DNA of 64,000 nucleotides, taken from positions 1 through 64,000 of the forward strand of contig CAWDGB010000008.1 of NCBI GenBank assembly GCA_963801715.1, in the 5' to 3' direction. Positions 8,073-16,337 of this stretch are shown one piece after another (position 1 is the stretch's first letter; each line of letters begins with the position of its first letter). The stretch comes from CAVVJA01 sp963801715. Its GTDB lineage: Bacteria > Actinomycetota > Actinomycetes > Mycobacteriales > Jatrophihabitantaceae. The notes beneath the pieces were generated by a model. That model was given only the letters and a program-made list of their open reading frames with translations. It was not told where the DNA came from and ran no database searches. A program made the position numbers and the translations under genes.

Positions 8073-10253
8073 ATGATGCACGCGCGAGTCCGGAACGGCG
8101 TCACGTTGGGATCGGTGGTGGCGCTCGTCACGGCTTTAGGGATCGCCGTCTCACCGGCTGCCGCGTCGGCAGGGAACGACGCTGCGCCGGGTGCACCCGG
8201 CGCGGCGAGCGACTGGGTGACCGGCGACAAGGATGGCTTCGGGACGGCCCGCGGTACCACCAGCAAGGTGTGGTACACGCTGAACAACGGGGAATTGAGC
8301 GAGATCTACTACCCGCGCATCGACACCCCTAGCACGAGAGACACGCAACTGGTCATTACCGACGGACGCACGTTCACGGATCGGGAGACCACCGACACGG
8401 TTCATCAGGTCCGCCTGCTCGACGCGCAGAGCCTCATCTATCAGCAGATTGACCGGGCGAAGTCGGGCAAGTACCTGATCAACAAGACCTACGTCACGGA
8501 CTCGGCGCGCTCGACCGTTCTCGTTGACATCGAGTTCCGCTCGCTCACCGGGGACCCCTACCAGGTTTACGTGCTACACGATCCCGCACTGACGATGACC
8601 GGCAATGACGACACCGGGTCGACCGACGGCGGCGCACTTGTGGCCACTGATGGGACGACTAGCGACGCCGTCGTCCCATCACGCGGCTTCACGAAGACCT
8701 CCAGTGGCTACCAGGGCATCAGCGACGGCTGGACCGACGTCGCCACGGACCATCGAATGGACTGGAGATACACCGCATCCGAGCCGGGAAATGTCGTGCA
8801 GATCGGCCAGACAAGCCTGAGCGGCCTCACCGGCCGGCAGCACCTCACCCTAGCGATCGGCTTCGCGACGACGACTGCAGCAGCGGCGTCCACGGCGCGC
8901 GCCTCGCTGGCATCCGGTTTTGCCGCCGAGCAGCAAGCGTACGCAGCAGGGTGGCACCAGTATCTCGCGACCCTCAAACCGATCCCGCGGTCTGCGGCGC
9001 AGTCCGCGACTGAGTACCACGTCTCGCAGATGGTCCTCGCCGCCAGCGAAGACAAGACCTATCGCGGCGGATTCGTGGCAGCTCCCGGCCGGCCCTGGGC
9101 GTGGGCGAATGTGCTGCAGGACCTGGCCGTCTACCACGCGGTCTGGTCACGGGACCTCTACGAGATCGCCACCGCCCTGATCGCGATGGGTGATCCGGCA
9201 GCGGCCAACCGGGCGCTCGACTACCTGTTCAACGTCCAGCAGAAACCGGATGGCTCCTATCCACAGAACAGCAGGCTATCCGGCGAGCCGGTATTCGGCG
9301 GCCTACAAATGGACGAGGTGTCGTTCCCGACCGTGCTCGCCGGCCAGCTCGGCCGGACCGGGGCGGCGGACTGGGCGCACGTGAAGAAGGCGGAAGACTT
9401 CGTCGTCGCGAACGGGCCGAGCACCCCAGGCGAGCGCTGGGAGAACGCCTCCGGCTACTCCCCAGCAACGATCGCTGCGGAGATCGCTGGATTGGTGGTT
9501 GGCGCCGACATCGCCCGCAGAAACGGCGACAGCGCCTCCGCAGAGCACTACCTGCAGGTCGCCGATTCGTGGCGGGCCAGCCTCGGGCAATGGACCGTCA
9601 CGAGCAATGGCCCGTACAGCAGCGAGCCCTACTTCCTGCGCATCACACCTGACGGCGACGCCAACGCCGACACGAAGATTCAGCTCTCCGACGGCGGACC
9701 GCTAATCGATCAGCGCGCGGTTGTCGACCCGAGCTTCCTGGAGCTCGTCCGGCTCGGCGTGCTCCGTCCGGATGACCCACGCATCCTCAACACGCTCAAG
9801 GTGGTGGACCAACAGCTGGGCTACACCACACCCAACGGACCGTTCTGGCATCGCGCGAGTTTCGACGGATACGGCGAGAAGAATGACGGGTCGGAATGGG
9901 AGCCGACCCCGACTGGTTCGGGACTCACCCACGGGCGGGGCTGGCCGCTGCTCACTGGCGAGCGGGGCGAGTACCAGCTTGCCGCGGGTACACAGGCGCA
10001 GAACAACCTCGACACCATGTCCCGGTCCGGCGACGACCAAAGTTTCCTACTTCCCGAGCAGGTATGGGATTTCCAGCCACCCTCCGGTAGTGGACCGGCC
10101 TTCCAGCCGGGTGAGCCCACGTTCTCCGCAACCCCACTCGCCTGGACGCATGCCCAATTCATCCGGCTCGCCTGGTCCATCGACGTGGGCGCGCCGATCG
10201 AGACGCCGCAATCGGTCGCCTGCCGCTACCTAAGTCCAATCTGCGGTCGCTGA
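8073..10253 (+). CDS. Secreted GH15 glucoamylase/glucodextranase-type glycoside hydrolase
   Basis: A 726-residue exo-acting alpha-glucosidase predicted to release glucose from dextran- or starch-like glucans outside the cell. An N-terminal signal peptide (basic MMHARVR, hydrophobic core, SPAAASA cleavage) is followed by a beta-sandwich glucodextranase-N-like domain (to about residue 280, beginning DKDGFGTA). The (alpha/alpha)6 catalytic domain follows: SRDLYEIATALIAMGD, ERWENASGYSPATIAAE (general-acid region), and LLPEQVWD (general-base Glu). The start ATG 8073 is chosen because GGAGGTCC precedes it. It is monocistronic, with a candidate operator upstream. Confidence 0.92.
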   Translation: MMHARVRNGVTLGSVVALVTALGIAVSPAAASAGNDAAPGAPGAASDWVTGDKDGFGTARGTTSKVWYTLNNGELSEIYYPRIDTPSTRDTQLVITDGRTFTDRETTDTVHQVRLLDAQSLIYQQIDRAKSGKYLINKTYVTDSARSTVLVDIEFRSLTGDPYQVYVLHDPALTMTGNDDTGSTDGGALVATDGTTSDAVVPSRGFTKTSSGYQGISDGWTDVATDHRMDWRYTASEPGNVVQIGQTSLSGLTGRQHLTLAIGFATTTAAAASTARASLASGFAAEQQAYAAGWHQYLATLKPIPRSAAQSATEYHVSQMVLAASEDKTYRGGFVAAPGRPWAWANVLQDLAVYHAVWSRDLYEIATALIAMGDPAAANRALDYLFNVQQKPDGSYPQNSRLSGEPVFGGLQMDEVSFPTVLAGQLGRTGAADWAHVKKAEDFVVANGPSTPGERWENASGYSPATIAAEIAGLVVGADIARRNGDSASAEHYLQVADSWRASLGQWTVTSNGPYSSEPYFLRITPDGDANADTKIQLSDGGPLIDQRAVVDPSFLELVRLGVLRPDDPRILNTLKVVDQQLGYTTPNGPFWHRASFDGYGEKNDGSEWEPTPTGSGLTHGRGWPLLTGERGEYQLAAGTQAQNNLDTMSRSGDDQSFLLPEQVWDFQPPSGSGPAFQPGEPTFSATPLAWTHAQFIRLAWSIDVGAPIETPQSVACRYLSPICGR

Positions 10254-10618
10254 CTTCGAACGCACGCCGGCTCGTCGTACTGGCTCAGCCGCGACGACTC
10301 CGGTGTCCCGACGACTTTGCTATTCGGTATCGCCGCAGGCCAAGCGACGGCAGCTCTTTCAGGGTCGCCAGTGTCGGGCGCCTGATCTGCGACATGGCGG
10401 GAGCGGCGATCGTCTTCGCATTCCGTCGCCGTATCCGCGTTGTCCCGCTGACCAGGCGTGGCTCAGCTCGCACACCTTGATCAACGGCATGCATCCACGT
10501 GGCTTTGCCACCGACGTGTACCACGGTCGACGCTAAACGCGGCATCCTCGCTCGACGCGGCGGTGATCACGAAGACGCTGACCTCGCGCGTCACTGTTGG
10601 TGATCACGATTCGGGGGT
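10254..10618. other. Intergenic region without a supportable gene
   Basis: About 365 bases between the convergent GH15 and uraH ends. Frames here are Arg/Ser-rich without family resemblance. I see no obvious terminator stem. Confidence 0.5.
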
Positions 10619-10957
10619 TCAGCTCCCGCGGTAGGTGCTGTAGCCGTAGGGACTGATGAGGAGCGGTACATGGCAGTGCGTCATGCGGTCATGGATAGCG
10701 AAGCTGACCGTGACTTCTGGGTAGAAGCCCTCGACCCGCTCGGCCGCGAACCATTCCCCGGTGGCGAACGTCAAACGGTAGGTGCCGGGAGCCAATGGTC
10801 CGTCCGGGAGCAGGCCAGCCACCCTGCCGTCCGCATCGGTTCTGCCGGCACCGATCTGTGACCAGACACCGTCTTGCCAGGCGTGGACGACGACGTCCAT
10901 GTCGCGGGCCGGCTCTCCGCGCGCGGTGTCCAGCACGTGTGTCGTGAGCCCGCTCAT
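10619..10957 (-). CDS. uraH: 5-hydroxyisourate hydrolase (transthyretin-like)
   Basis: A 112-residue enzyme hydrolysing 5-hydroxyisourate to OHCU in urate breakdown. It starts LTTHVLDTARGEPA (catalytic His7), has the GRTDADGR segment containing the conserved Arg, HCHVPLLISPYGYSTYR, and the family-defining C-terminal YRGS. The start overlaps the uraD stop (ATGA, 10954-10957), indicating coupled translation. Last gene of the leftward ureide operon. Confidence 0.95.
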   Translation of the reverse strand: MSGLTTHVLDTARGEPARDMDVVVHAWQDGVWSQIGAGRTDADGRVAGLLPDGPLAPGTYRLTFATGEWFAAERVEGFYPEVTVSFAIHDRMTHCHVPLLISPYGYSTYRGS

Positions 10958-11472
10958 GAGTCGAGGAGCCTCTCTAACCTGAGCCGGGTGATCCGTCGAT
11001 GCTGCTCGGCGGCGACCTTGACCTCGGTGTCCGGGTCGTTGCCGAGCCTCGACCGCAGGTTCGCCAGGATCTCCTCAGCGCTCCGGTCGGCAGCCGAGAT
11101 CAGGAAAATGTGGCCGAAGCGATCGTCGTACTCCCGATTTCCCGCAGCCAGCGCCACCTGCACATCCACATCGGCTCCAGAGACCCCTGCCTGTTCCATC
11201 CGCGATGACTCAGCGGATGCACCGCCGCGTTCCCCGATGCGGGGATGGCCGTCCAGCGCCTCCAACCAGTCCTCGGGCCGGAGGCTTAGCCAGACCTCGT
11301 CGGCGGCGTTGTACAGCGCGGCCGCATCGTCGTATGGGCGCAGATCAGCCACCTGCTCGGCCCACCGCCGCGAGTGGCATATGAGCAAGAGCGCTCCGAC
11401 CGCCTCGTCGTGGGACAACTCGTTGAACCAGCGAAGCCGGCGCTCCGCCAACCCGGTCGTAGAGTTGCTCAA
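10954..11472 (-). CDS. uraD: OHCU decarboxylase, free-standing
   Basis: A 172-residue enzyme converting 2-oxo-4-hydroxy-4-carboxy-5-ureidoimidazoline to S-allantoin. The conserved active-site region GHPRIG (catalytic His), the S-S-x-x-EQAG motif and DDRFGHIFLIS are present. The start is TTG 11472, preceded by GAGGTAACGCG and overlapping the stop of a 45-codon ORF (TTGA); the stop overlaps the uraH start. A second OHCU-like domain is fused to the permease of the same operon but lacks the catalytic His, so this copy is the likely working enzyme. Confidence 0.93.
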   Translation of the reverse strand: MSNSTTGLAERRLRWFNELSHDEAVGALLLICHSRRWAEQVADLRPYDDAAALYNAADEVWLSLRPEDWLEALDGHPRIGERGGASAESSRMEQAGVSGADVDVQVALAAGNREYDDRFGHIFLISAADRSAEEILANLRSRLGNDPDTEVKVAAEQHRRITRLRLERLLDS

Positions 11473-11606
11473 CGCGTTACCTCGGACCAGCGCGTCCGAG
11501 CGCGACGAGCCAGGTCTCGGCGTTGATCGCGCTCGGACCCGCGCACGAGACCGGCCAGCGGACTGAGAATGTCGGGGAAGTTGTGACCCGGTACGGTGTG
11601 GCTCAT
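11469..11606 (-). CDS. Coupled small ORF (45 codons) between permease and uraD
   Basis: Begins MSHTVPGHNF and ends in an Arg-rich helix-like tail (RDQRRDLARRARTR). Its ATG overlaps the permease stop (ATGA, 11603-11606) and its TGA overlaps the uraD TTG (11469-11472). It therefore fills the gap between two enzymes without a free base, and it carries the uraD Shine-Dalgarno inside its 3' end. Function unknown. It could be a real basic micropeptide, a translational-coupling leader, or a relic of a longer protein. No family is recognised. Confidence 0.5.
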   Translation of the reverse strand: MSHTVPGHNFPDILSPLAGLVRGSERDQRRDLARRARTRWSEVTR

Positions 11607-13525
11607 CGTTCCGCCGCCAACTCGGCGTCAGGATCCTCGACCAAGTCCAGCAGACGCAGGTTGGCGATTTTTGCGATCTCGACCAGCGCCGTTGCCTGCT
11701 CGGCGATCGGCGAGTTGTTCAGCCGGGCCTGGCCGGCACGCAGGATGGTCTCCTTCGTGTTCTCGCGCACCGCGACGATCAGAGGGAATCCGAACTTCTG
11801 CCGGTAGGCCCGGTTCAGATCATCGAAGCCCATGTACTCTTCGCTGGTCAGATGATCGAGACCCGCAAAGGCCTGATCGAGCACCGACCTGGCGCTCAGT
11901 CGGTGTTCCCGGGTCGCGACGCTGGCGAGTTCAGGGTAGGAGCGGATAAGTTCAAGCTGCTTCTCAGCCGGCGCATCGAACAACACGTCGTGGAAGGCCT
12001 TGCGCAGCTCGTAGAGATCCTCGAACGGCCGAGCCGAATACGCCTCTTCGGCGATCCACGGCGGACCTTGGAAGATGGAGGCGAAGGTCTCGACGAAGTC
12101 CTCGCGCGACATCTCGTTGACCTGGTCGATGGTCAACCTCTCACGCTCGCGCGGTGTCGGTACGACACGGTGTACGAGGTTGTTCTTGCCTCCCCAGACG
12201 TTGAATACAAGGTTGAGCAGGATCGCGGACAGGCTGCCCATAGTGATCCCGCTGGCGACAACGGTTTGCACCCCGGTTGGCAACGCGTGGTAGAAGTTCG
12301 GAAAGCCCACCGGGATCAGGGCAAAGCCGAGACTCACGGCGAGGATGACGACATTGCGCTCATCGTGGAAGTCGACCCGGCGTAACGTTGCGACGCCAAT
12401 CACAGCGACCGTGCCGAACAGCGCGAAACCGGCGCCGCCGAGGACCGGAGGCGGGATCGCAGCGACGATCGCGCCGACCTTCGGTATCACCCCGATGATC
12501 ATCATGATCACACCGGCTGTGGCGACCACCCAACGACTCTTGACTCCGGTCAGTCGGACCAGGCCCACGTTCTCGGCGAAGCAGGTGTAAGGAAACGAGT
12601 TGAGGATGCCGCCGAGTGTCGTCGAAAGGCCGTCCGCGCGCAGCGCCCGCGCCACGTCATTCTTGCCTATTGGCTTCTCGACGATTTCTCCGGTCGCAAA
12701 GACGTCACCGGTCGTTTCGACCGCGGTGATCAACATGACAACGATCATGGATATGATTGCGGCGGCCTTGAAGGTCGGCGCGCCATAGTGGAATGGCGTG
12801 GTGACACCAAACCAATGCGCGTCTCCGACCCCTGAGAAATCGGTGAAGTCGAAGATCACTCCGATCACCGTCCCGAGCACTAGACCGATGAGGACCGCGA
12901 TGGTGGCGACGAACCCGCGGAACATCCGATAAACCGCGAGAATGATTAGCAACGTTGTTCCGGCGAGGACCATGTTCCGAATGGAGCCGAAGTCCTTGGC
13001 GGCCGGATTGCCGCCGCCCGCTTCCTGAGCGGCTACCGGCAGCAGCACCAGTCCGATGCACAGGATGACTGTGCCTGTGACGATGGGTGGGAAGAATCGA
13101 ATAAGCCGGCTAAAGAACGGTGCAATAAAGAACGCGACGACCCCGCCGACAATGACGGCGCCATAGATCGCCTTCAGACCGGGCACGCCCCCTCCCTCCG
13201 CGAGCCCGATCGAGATCATCGGCGAGACGGCAGTGAACGTGACGCCCTGGAGTAGCGGCAGGCGCACCCCGATTTTCCAGAACCCGACCGTTTGAATGAG
13301 CGACGCGATCCCGCATGTGAACAGATCAGCATTGATCAGGTACACCAGCTGCGGCTCGGTGAGGTGGATTGCGCTCGCGAGCAGGATGGGCACGATCACT
13401 GCGCCGGCGTAGAACGCCAGAACATGCTGGAGTCCGTAGACCGCGAGCTTGGCCGGCGGGAGAACCTGATCGACGGGATGGACCGATCGAGATGCTTTGC
13501 CCTCCTGGACAGCTGTCTTGGCCAT
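11603..13525 (-). CDS. Urate/xanthine-type NCS2 permease fused to an OHCU-decarboxylase-like domain
   Basis: A 640-residue fusion. Residues about 20-460 are a nucleobase-cation symporter-2 permease with about 12-14 membrane segments; signature parts are GLQHVLAFYAGAVIVP near the N-terminus and LITAVETTGDVFATGEI in the middle. Residues about 478-640 are a cytosolic OHCU-decarboxylase-like domain (MSREDFVETFASIFQGPPWI, FGFPLIVAVRENTKETIL, EIAKIANLRLLDLV). The usual catalytic His of the HPEL motif is Tyr530 (SYPELAS; codon 11936-11938), and the EQ pair is D-Q, so this domain may be non-catalytic. GAGGAGGGG precedes ATG 13525. The first intact gene of the operon leading to uraD and uraH. Confidence 0.9.
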   Translation of the reverse strand: MAKTAVQEGKASRSVHPVDQVLPPAKLAVYGLQHVLAFYAGAVIVPILLASAIHLTEPQLVYLINADLFTCGIASLIQTVGFWKIGVRLPLLQGVTFTAVSPMISIGLAEGGGVPGLKAIYGAVIVGGVVAFFIAPFFSRLIRFFPPIVTGTVILCIGLVLLPVAAQEAGGGNPAAKDFGSIRNMVLAGTTLLIILAVYRMFRGFVATIAVLIGLVLGTVIGVIFDFTDFSGVGDAHWFGVTTPFHYGAPTFKAAAIISMIVVMLITAVETTGDVFATGEIVEKPIGKNDVARALRADGLSTTLGGILNSFPYTCFAENVGLVRLTGVKSRWVVATAGVIMMIIGVIPKVGAIVAAIPPPVLGGAGFALFGTVAVIGVATLRRVDFHDERNVVILAVSLGFALIPVGFPNFYHALPTGVQTVVASGITMGSLSAILLNLVFNVWGGKNNLVHRVVPTPRERERLTIDQVNEMSREDFVETFASIFQGPPWIAEEAYSARPFEDLYELRKAFHDVLFDAPAEKQLELIRSYPELASVATREHRLSARSVLDQAFAGLDHLTSEEYMGFDDLNRAYRQKFGFPLIVAVRENTKETILRAGQARLNNSPIAEQATALVEIAKIANLRLLDLVEDPDAELAAER

Positions 13526-13643
13526 GGTCCCCTCCTCATGAGTGGGATCGGTATGAGCGGGATCGGTGGTGCCTGATGCGTGGTGAGATCTGGAGCTCTC
13601 GCTGTGCAGGGACGTGCGCTGTGGGGTGTTTCGGCCGTCGACG

Positions 13644-13736
13644 TCAGTTGCGCCGAACGGTGGCCTCGCTTAGGCCGTACGGCTCAACCGAGACATCGAA
13701 GGCCTCGTTGTCGTCCTCCCGCCGGAACATCCGCAT
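13644..13736 (-). pseudogene. C-terminal remnant of urate oxidase (uricase)
   Basis: Thirty codons after an in-frame TAA encode DDNEAFDVSVEPYGLSEATV followed by RRN and a stop. This matches the C-terminal block of bacterial cofactor-free uricases (DNxNEVFYAADRPYGLIEATI-type) at most conserved positions. Nothing uricase-like precedes it in any frame. I infer a deletion that removed the body of uox and left its 3' end joined to upstream promoter-like DNA, 118 bases before the permease. A functional uricase, if any, must lie elsewhere. Confidence 0.55.
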
Positions 13737-13742
13737 AGCGGA
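13730..13742 (-). promoter_or_regulatory. Candidate operator palindrome of the ureide operon
   Basis: Perfect TCCGC-ATA-GCGGA inverted repeat about 205 bases upstream of the permease, overlapping the start of the uricase remnant. Short CCGC/GCGG palindromes of this kind are typical of IclR-type regulators, which often control ureide genes; the assignment is inference. Confidence 0.35.
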
Positions 13743-14156
13743 ACTTTAATTTCGTTATGCAGAAGCTACGGTCGCGCTCGGGAGTTGTCAAGAGTGTGGC
13801 GTCAGGTCGCCGTGGCCTAGTCCAGCCCGAGGCGTCGTTCGCGGCAGCGTCAGCAAAATCGACCAAGTCTTCCGGTTCAGAGACGGAGACCACACCGCGT
13901 CCTCAAGCCCGCCGCCGGACAAAGACCGCCGAAGTTGGTCAACCTGCACATGCCGGCGTGTGCAGCCGGTCCTCGCGAGATCGGGTGTGCGCAGGGATGG
14001 GACCAGGCTGTGCTGCGGGCTTGTAGCTGGTAGTGCAGGCGAAGGACAGTTGGAAACTGGGCGATCTCGGGTTCCCGGTTGAGCAGGATTTCCCTGACCA
14101 GCTTCAGCTTCGGGTTCCAGCCCTACGTGATCTTCGGCAGTCGCAACGTTCCGGTA

Positions 14157-15590
14157 CTAACGGATAACAGCGTCCGCGTGAGACTGATCGAGTTGTTCGT
14201 CGGTGGAGGTCCTGCCTTTGCGCTCGGAGGTGGAGCGACGTGGGATGAGCAGGCTGAGTAGCACGCCCACGATGGCGAGAACGACAACCCCAGTGAAGCC
14301 GACCCGGTAGCCATTGGCTGTGGTGCCCGAAGTCGCGAGTGGTGTTATCACGGCTAGCCCAACTGCCGTGCCCATCTGTGCAGCCGCAGTGAGCACGCCG
14401 GCTGCGACACCCCGATCCACCTGGACGACTGCTTCGGTTCCGGTGTGGGTCGAGGCAACCGATGCCGTCCCAAGTCCGAGACCCATAAGCGCGAACGATG
14501 CGAGGAGCTTGGCCGTCGCGTCATCGGCTCCGCGCAGCGTTGTCAGCAGCATCGCGCCAGTAGCGATCCCGATGAATCCGGATACCAGGGTCGGGCGGGC
14601 AGCAAGCCGCCTCAGCAGGTAGGGGCCGAGAGTCGACCCCCCGATGACCGCGATGTTGAACACCGGGAACAAAAGGGACGCACGAGCCGGGCTCAGATGG
14701 AGTTTCTGATGAACGTAGAGGGTCGCCAGATACATCGCCGGGGTTGTTGTCGCGGTGACCAACAGTGCGGTGACGTTGGCACCGGCCGCGGCCCGTGACC
14801 GGAACACGTGCGATGGAACCAGTGGGTCTGTGATCTTGCGTTCGTGTCGAACGACGAGCCCGAGCCAGACCGTGGCTAGCAGGATCGGGATCCAGCTTGC
14901 TGGGGAGCTCATCGATGACGGGCCCAGCCGAGTCAGCCCGTAGACCAGTACCGCCAATGTCGTGGTGACACCGACCGAACCGAGAAGGTCCAAGCGCCGG
15001 CCGGCGGTCCGGGCGCCGGGCGGCAGGACGCGCACTGCTACTAACGCGGTGGCGATGCCAATTGGCAGGTTGACCCAGAACACGGCCCGCCAGCTCAGAT
15101 ACTCGGTCAGCACCCCACCGAGCAGCCACCCGCTCGCGCCCCCCGTCGCAGCGGCTGCTGTCCACCAACCCACCGCGCGGCGGCGAGCGGCACCTGGCGG
15201 GCTGACGAGGCTGAGCAAAGCCAGGGCAGCGGGTGAAAGCAACGCCGAGCCGACGCCCTGGACGACCCGAGCGCCGACGAGGGCCGCCTGACACCAGGCG
15301 AGGGCACATGCCCCCGATGCGGTTGTGAACACGGCGAGGCCGAGCAGAAACGTCCGCCGCGGTCCGATCAGGTCGGCAATTCGACCACCGGTGATGAGAA
15401 GTCCGCCGAATGCCAGCGTGTACGCGGTGATGACCCACTGCAGGCTCCCAGCGGACGATCCGAAGTACGACCGGACCACCGGTAGCGCGGTGGTCACGAT
15501 TGTCACGTCGAGGACCACAACGAATTGCGCCACGCAGATCACAGCGAGGGGTAGGCTCCGTCGGAGCTTGTTTCCAGCAAAACTCCTCAT
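14157..15590 (-). CDS. MFS drug exporter, DHA2/EmrB-QacA type
   Basis: A 477-residue membrane transporter with about 14 helices. Visible motifs are LDVTIVTTALPVV in helix 1 (motif D1), GGRIADLIGPRRTF (motif A), and GARVVQGVGSALLSPAALAL before the antiporter motif C region. It probably exports toxic compounds or antibiotics by proton antiport. It is transcribed divergently from a CGNR-type regulator. A 10-bp perfect inverted repeat straddles its ATG, and TAGGTT lies at -10 distance to the start codon, suggesting a leaderless transcript under direct repression. Confidence 0.92.
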   Translation of the reverse strand: MRSFAGNKLRRSLPLAVICVAQFVVVLDVTIVTTALPVVRSYFGSSAGSLQWVITAYTLAFGGLLITGGRIADLIGPRRTFLLGLAVFTTASGACALAWCQAALVGARVVQGVGSALLSPAALALLSLVSPPGAARRRAVGWWTAAAATGGASGWLLGGVLTEYLSWRAVFWVNLPIGIATALVAVRVLPPGARTAGRRLDLLGSVGVTTTLAVLVYGLTRLGPSSMSSPASWIPILLATVWLGLVVRHERKITDPLVPSHVFRSRAAAGANVTALLVTATTTPAMYLATLYVHQKLHLSPARASLLFPVFNIAVIGGSTLGPYLLRRLAARPTLVSGFIGIATGAMLLTTLRGADDATAKLLASFALMGLGLGTASVASTHTGTEAVVQVDRGVAAGVLTAAAQMGTAVGLAVITPLATSGTTANGYRVGFTGVVVLAIVGVLLSLLIPRRSTSERKGRTSTDEQLDQSHADAVIR

Positions 15591-15599
15591 GCTGGAAAC
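15570..15599 (-). promoter_or_regulatory. Operator overlapping the MFS start codon
   Basis: Perfect inverted repeat GTTTCCAGCA-N10-TGCTGGAAAC; the right arm contains the MFS ATG (15588-15590). The half-site GGAAAC recurs in a second palindrome at 15637-15650 beside the divergent regulator. Confidence 0.55.
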
Positions 15600-15636
15600 C
15601 TACCCAGAGCCGTCGGACGGCTAACCGGTAAGATGG

Positions 15637-15650
15637 GTTTCAGTGGAAAC
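15637..15650 (+). promoter_or_regulatory. Operator overlapping the CGNR regulator start codon
   Basis: Inverted repeat GTTTC-AGTG-GAAAC over the GTG start (15643). TAAGAT at 15629-15634 sits at -10 distance to that GTG, suggesting a leaderless, autoregulated transcript. Confidence 0.5.
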
Positions 15651-16284
15651 ACGATCAGCTGTCGAGACGGGCGCCGTGCGCGAGCTGCCCATCGTGGCCG
15701 GGCACCTCGCGCTCGACTTCGCGAACACCGTTGACGACCCCCTCGGTCTTGCTCGACACGACCACATCGCGACTTTCACGAGTCTGCTGAACTGGAGCGT
15801 GCGCGCGGGTGCTCTCTCACCAGAGCGCGCTAAGCGCCTCCAACGGGCTGCGGCAAGCCAGCCACGAGCCGCGGCGGCGGCACTGAGAAAGGCTCACACT
15901 CTGCGCCAGGTTCTCAGCAGCATCTTCTCCGCCGTTGCGACTCGCGGCGGCTTATCGACGACACACTGGGCGGAGCTGCAGCCTTTCGTCAGGGACGCGA
16001 TCAGCCACGCCGAAATCACGCCGATAACGGGCGCTCGCGAATACCAATTGGCGTGGCCACACTCGGATGACTTCAGCGCCATGCTCTGGCCCATCGCGCA
16101 GGCAGCGCTCGCCTTGCTCACCGGCCCGGATCTCGATCGGGTGAAGCGCTGCGCCGGTTGCCCGTGGCTATTCCTCGACCGGTCGAAGAACGTTAGTCGC
16201 CGCTGGTGTGCGATGAATGACTGTGGCACTCACGAGAAGATTCGTCGTTACGTTGCTCGCCGGGCCGAGCGCCGTTCGCGCTAA
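15643..16284 (+). CDS. ABATE-domain / CGNR zinc-finger regulator
   Basis: A 213-residue protein with an N-terminal ABATE (DUF1470) stress domain starting LALDFANTVDDP and a C-terminal zinc finger: CAGC, then RRWCAMNDCGTHEKIRRY. The Cys pattern is intact, but the eponymous CGNR reads CGTH. The family is regarded as DNA-binding regulators. Context supports control of the divergent MFS exporter: related GGAAAC palindromes overlap both start codons. GTG 15643 is chosen as the start because it aligns with the -10 element and the operator. Confidence 0.85.
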   Translation: METRSAVETGAVRELPIVAGHLALDFANTVDDPLGLARHDHIATFTSLLNWSVRAGALSPERAKRLQRAAASQPRAAAAALRKAHTLRQVLSSIFSAVATRGGLSTTHWAELQPFVRDAISHAEITPITGAREYQLAWPHSDDFSAMLWPIAQAALALLTGPDLDRVKRCAGCPWLFLDRSKNVSRRWCAMNDCGTHEKIRRYVARRAERRSR

Positions 16285-16337
16285 CGGCCACGCTGATCCA
16301 CCCGCGACATGCCCTGGAGTTCCTCCGCCACCTACGG

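Larger units (their letters stand above)
13526..14156. other. Long intergenic region upstream of the ureide operon
   Basis: About 630 bases between the permease start and the MFS stop. It holds a uricase C-terminal remnant (13644-13736) and a TCCGC-ATA-GCGGA palindrome (13730-13742). The rest, 13760-14156, shows no supportable gene. Confidence 0.5.
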
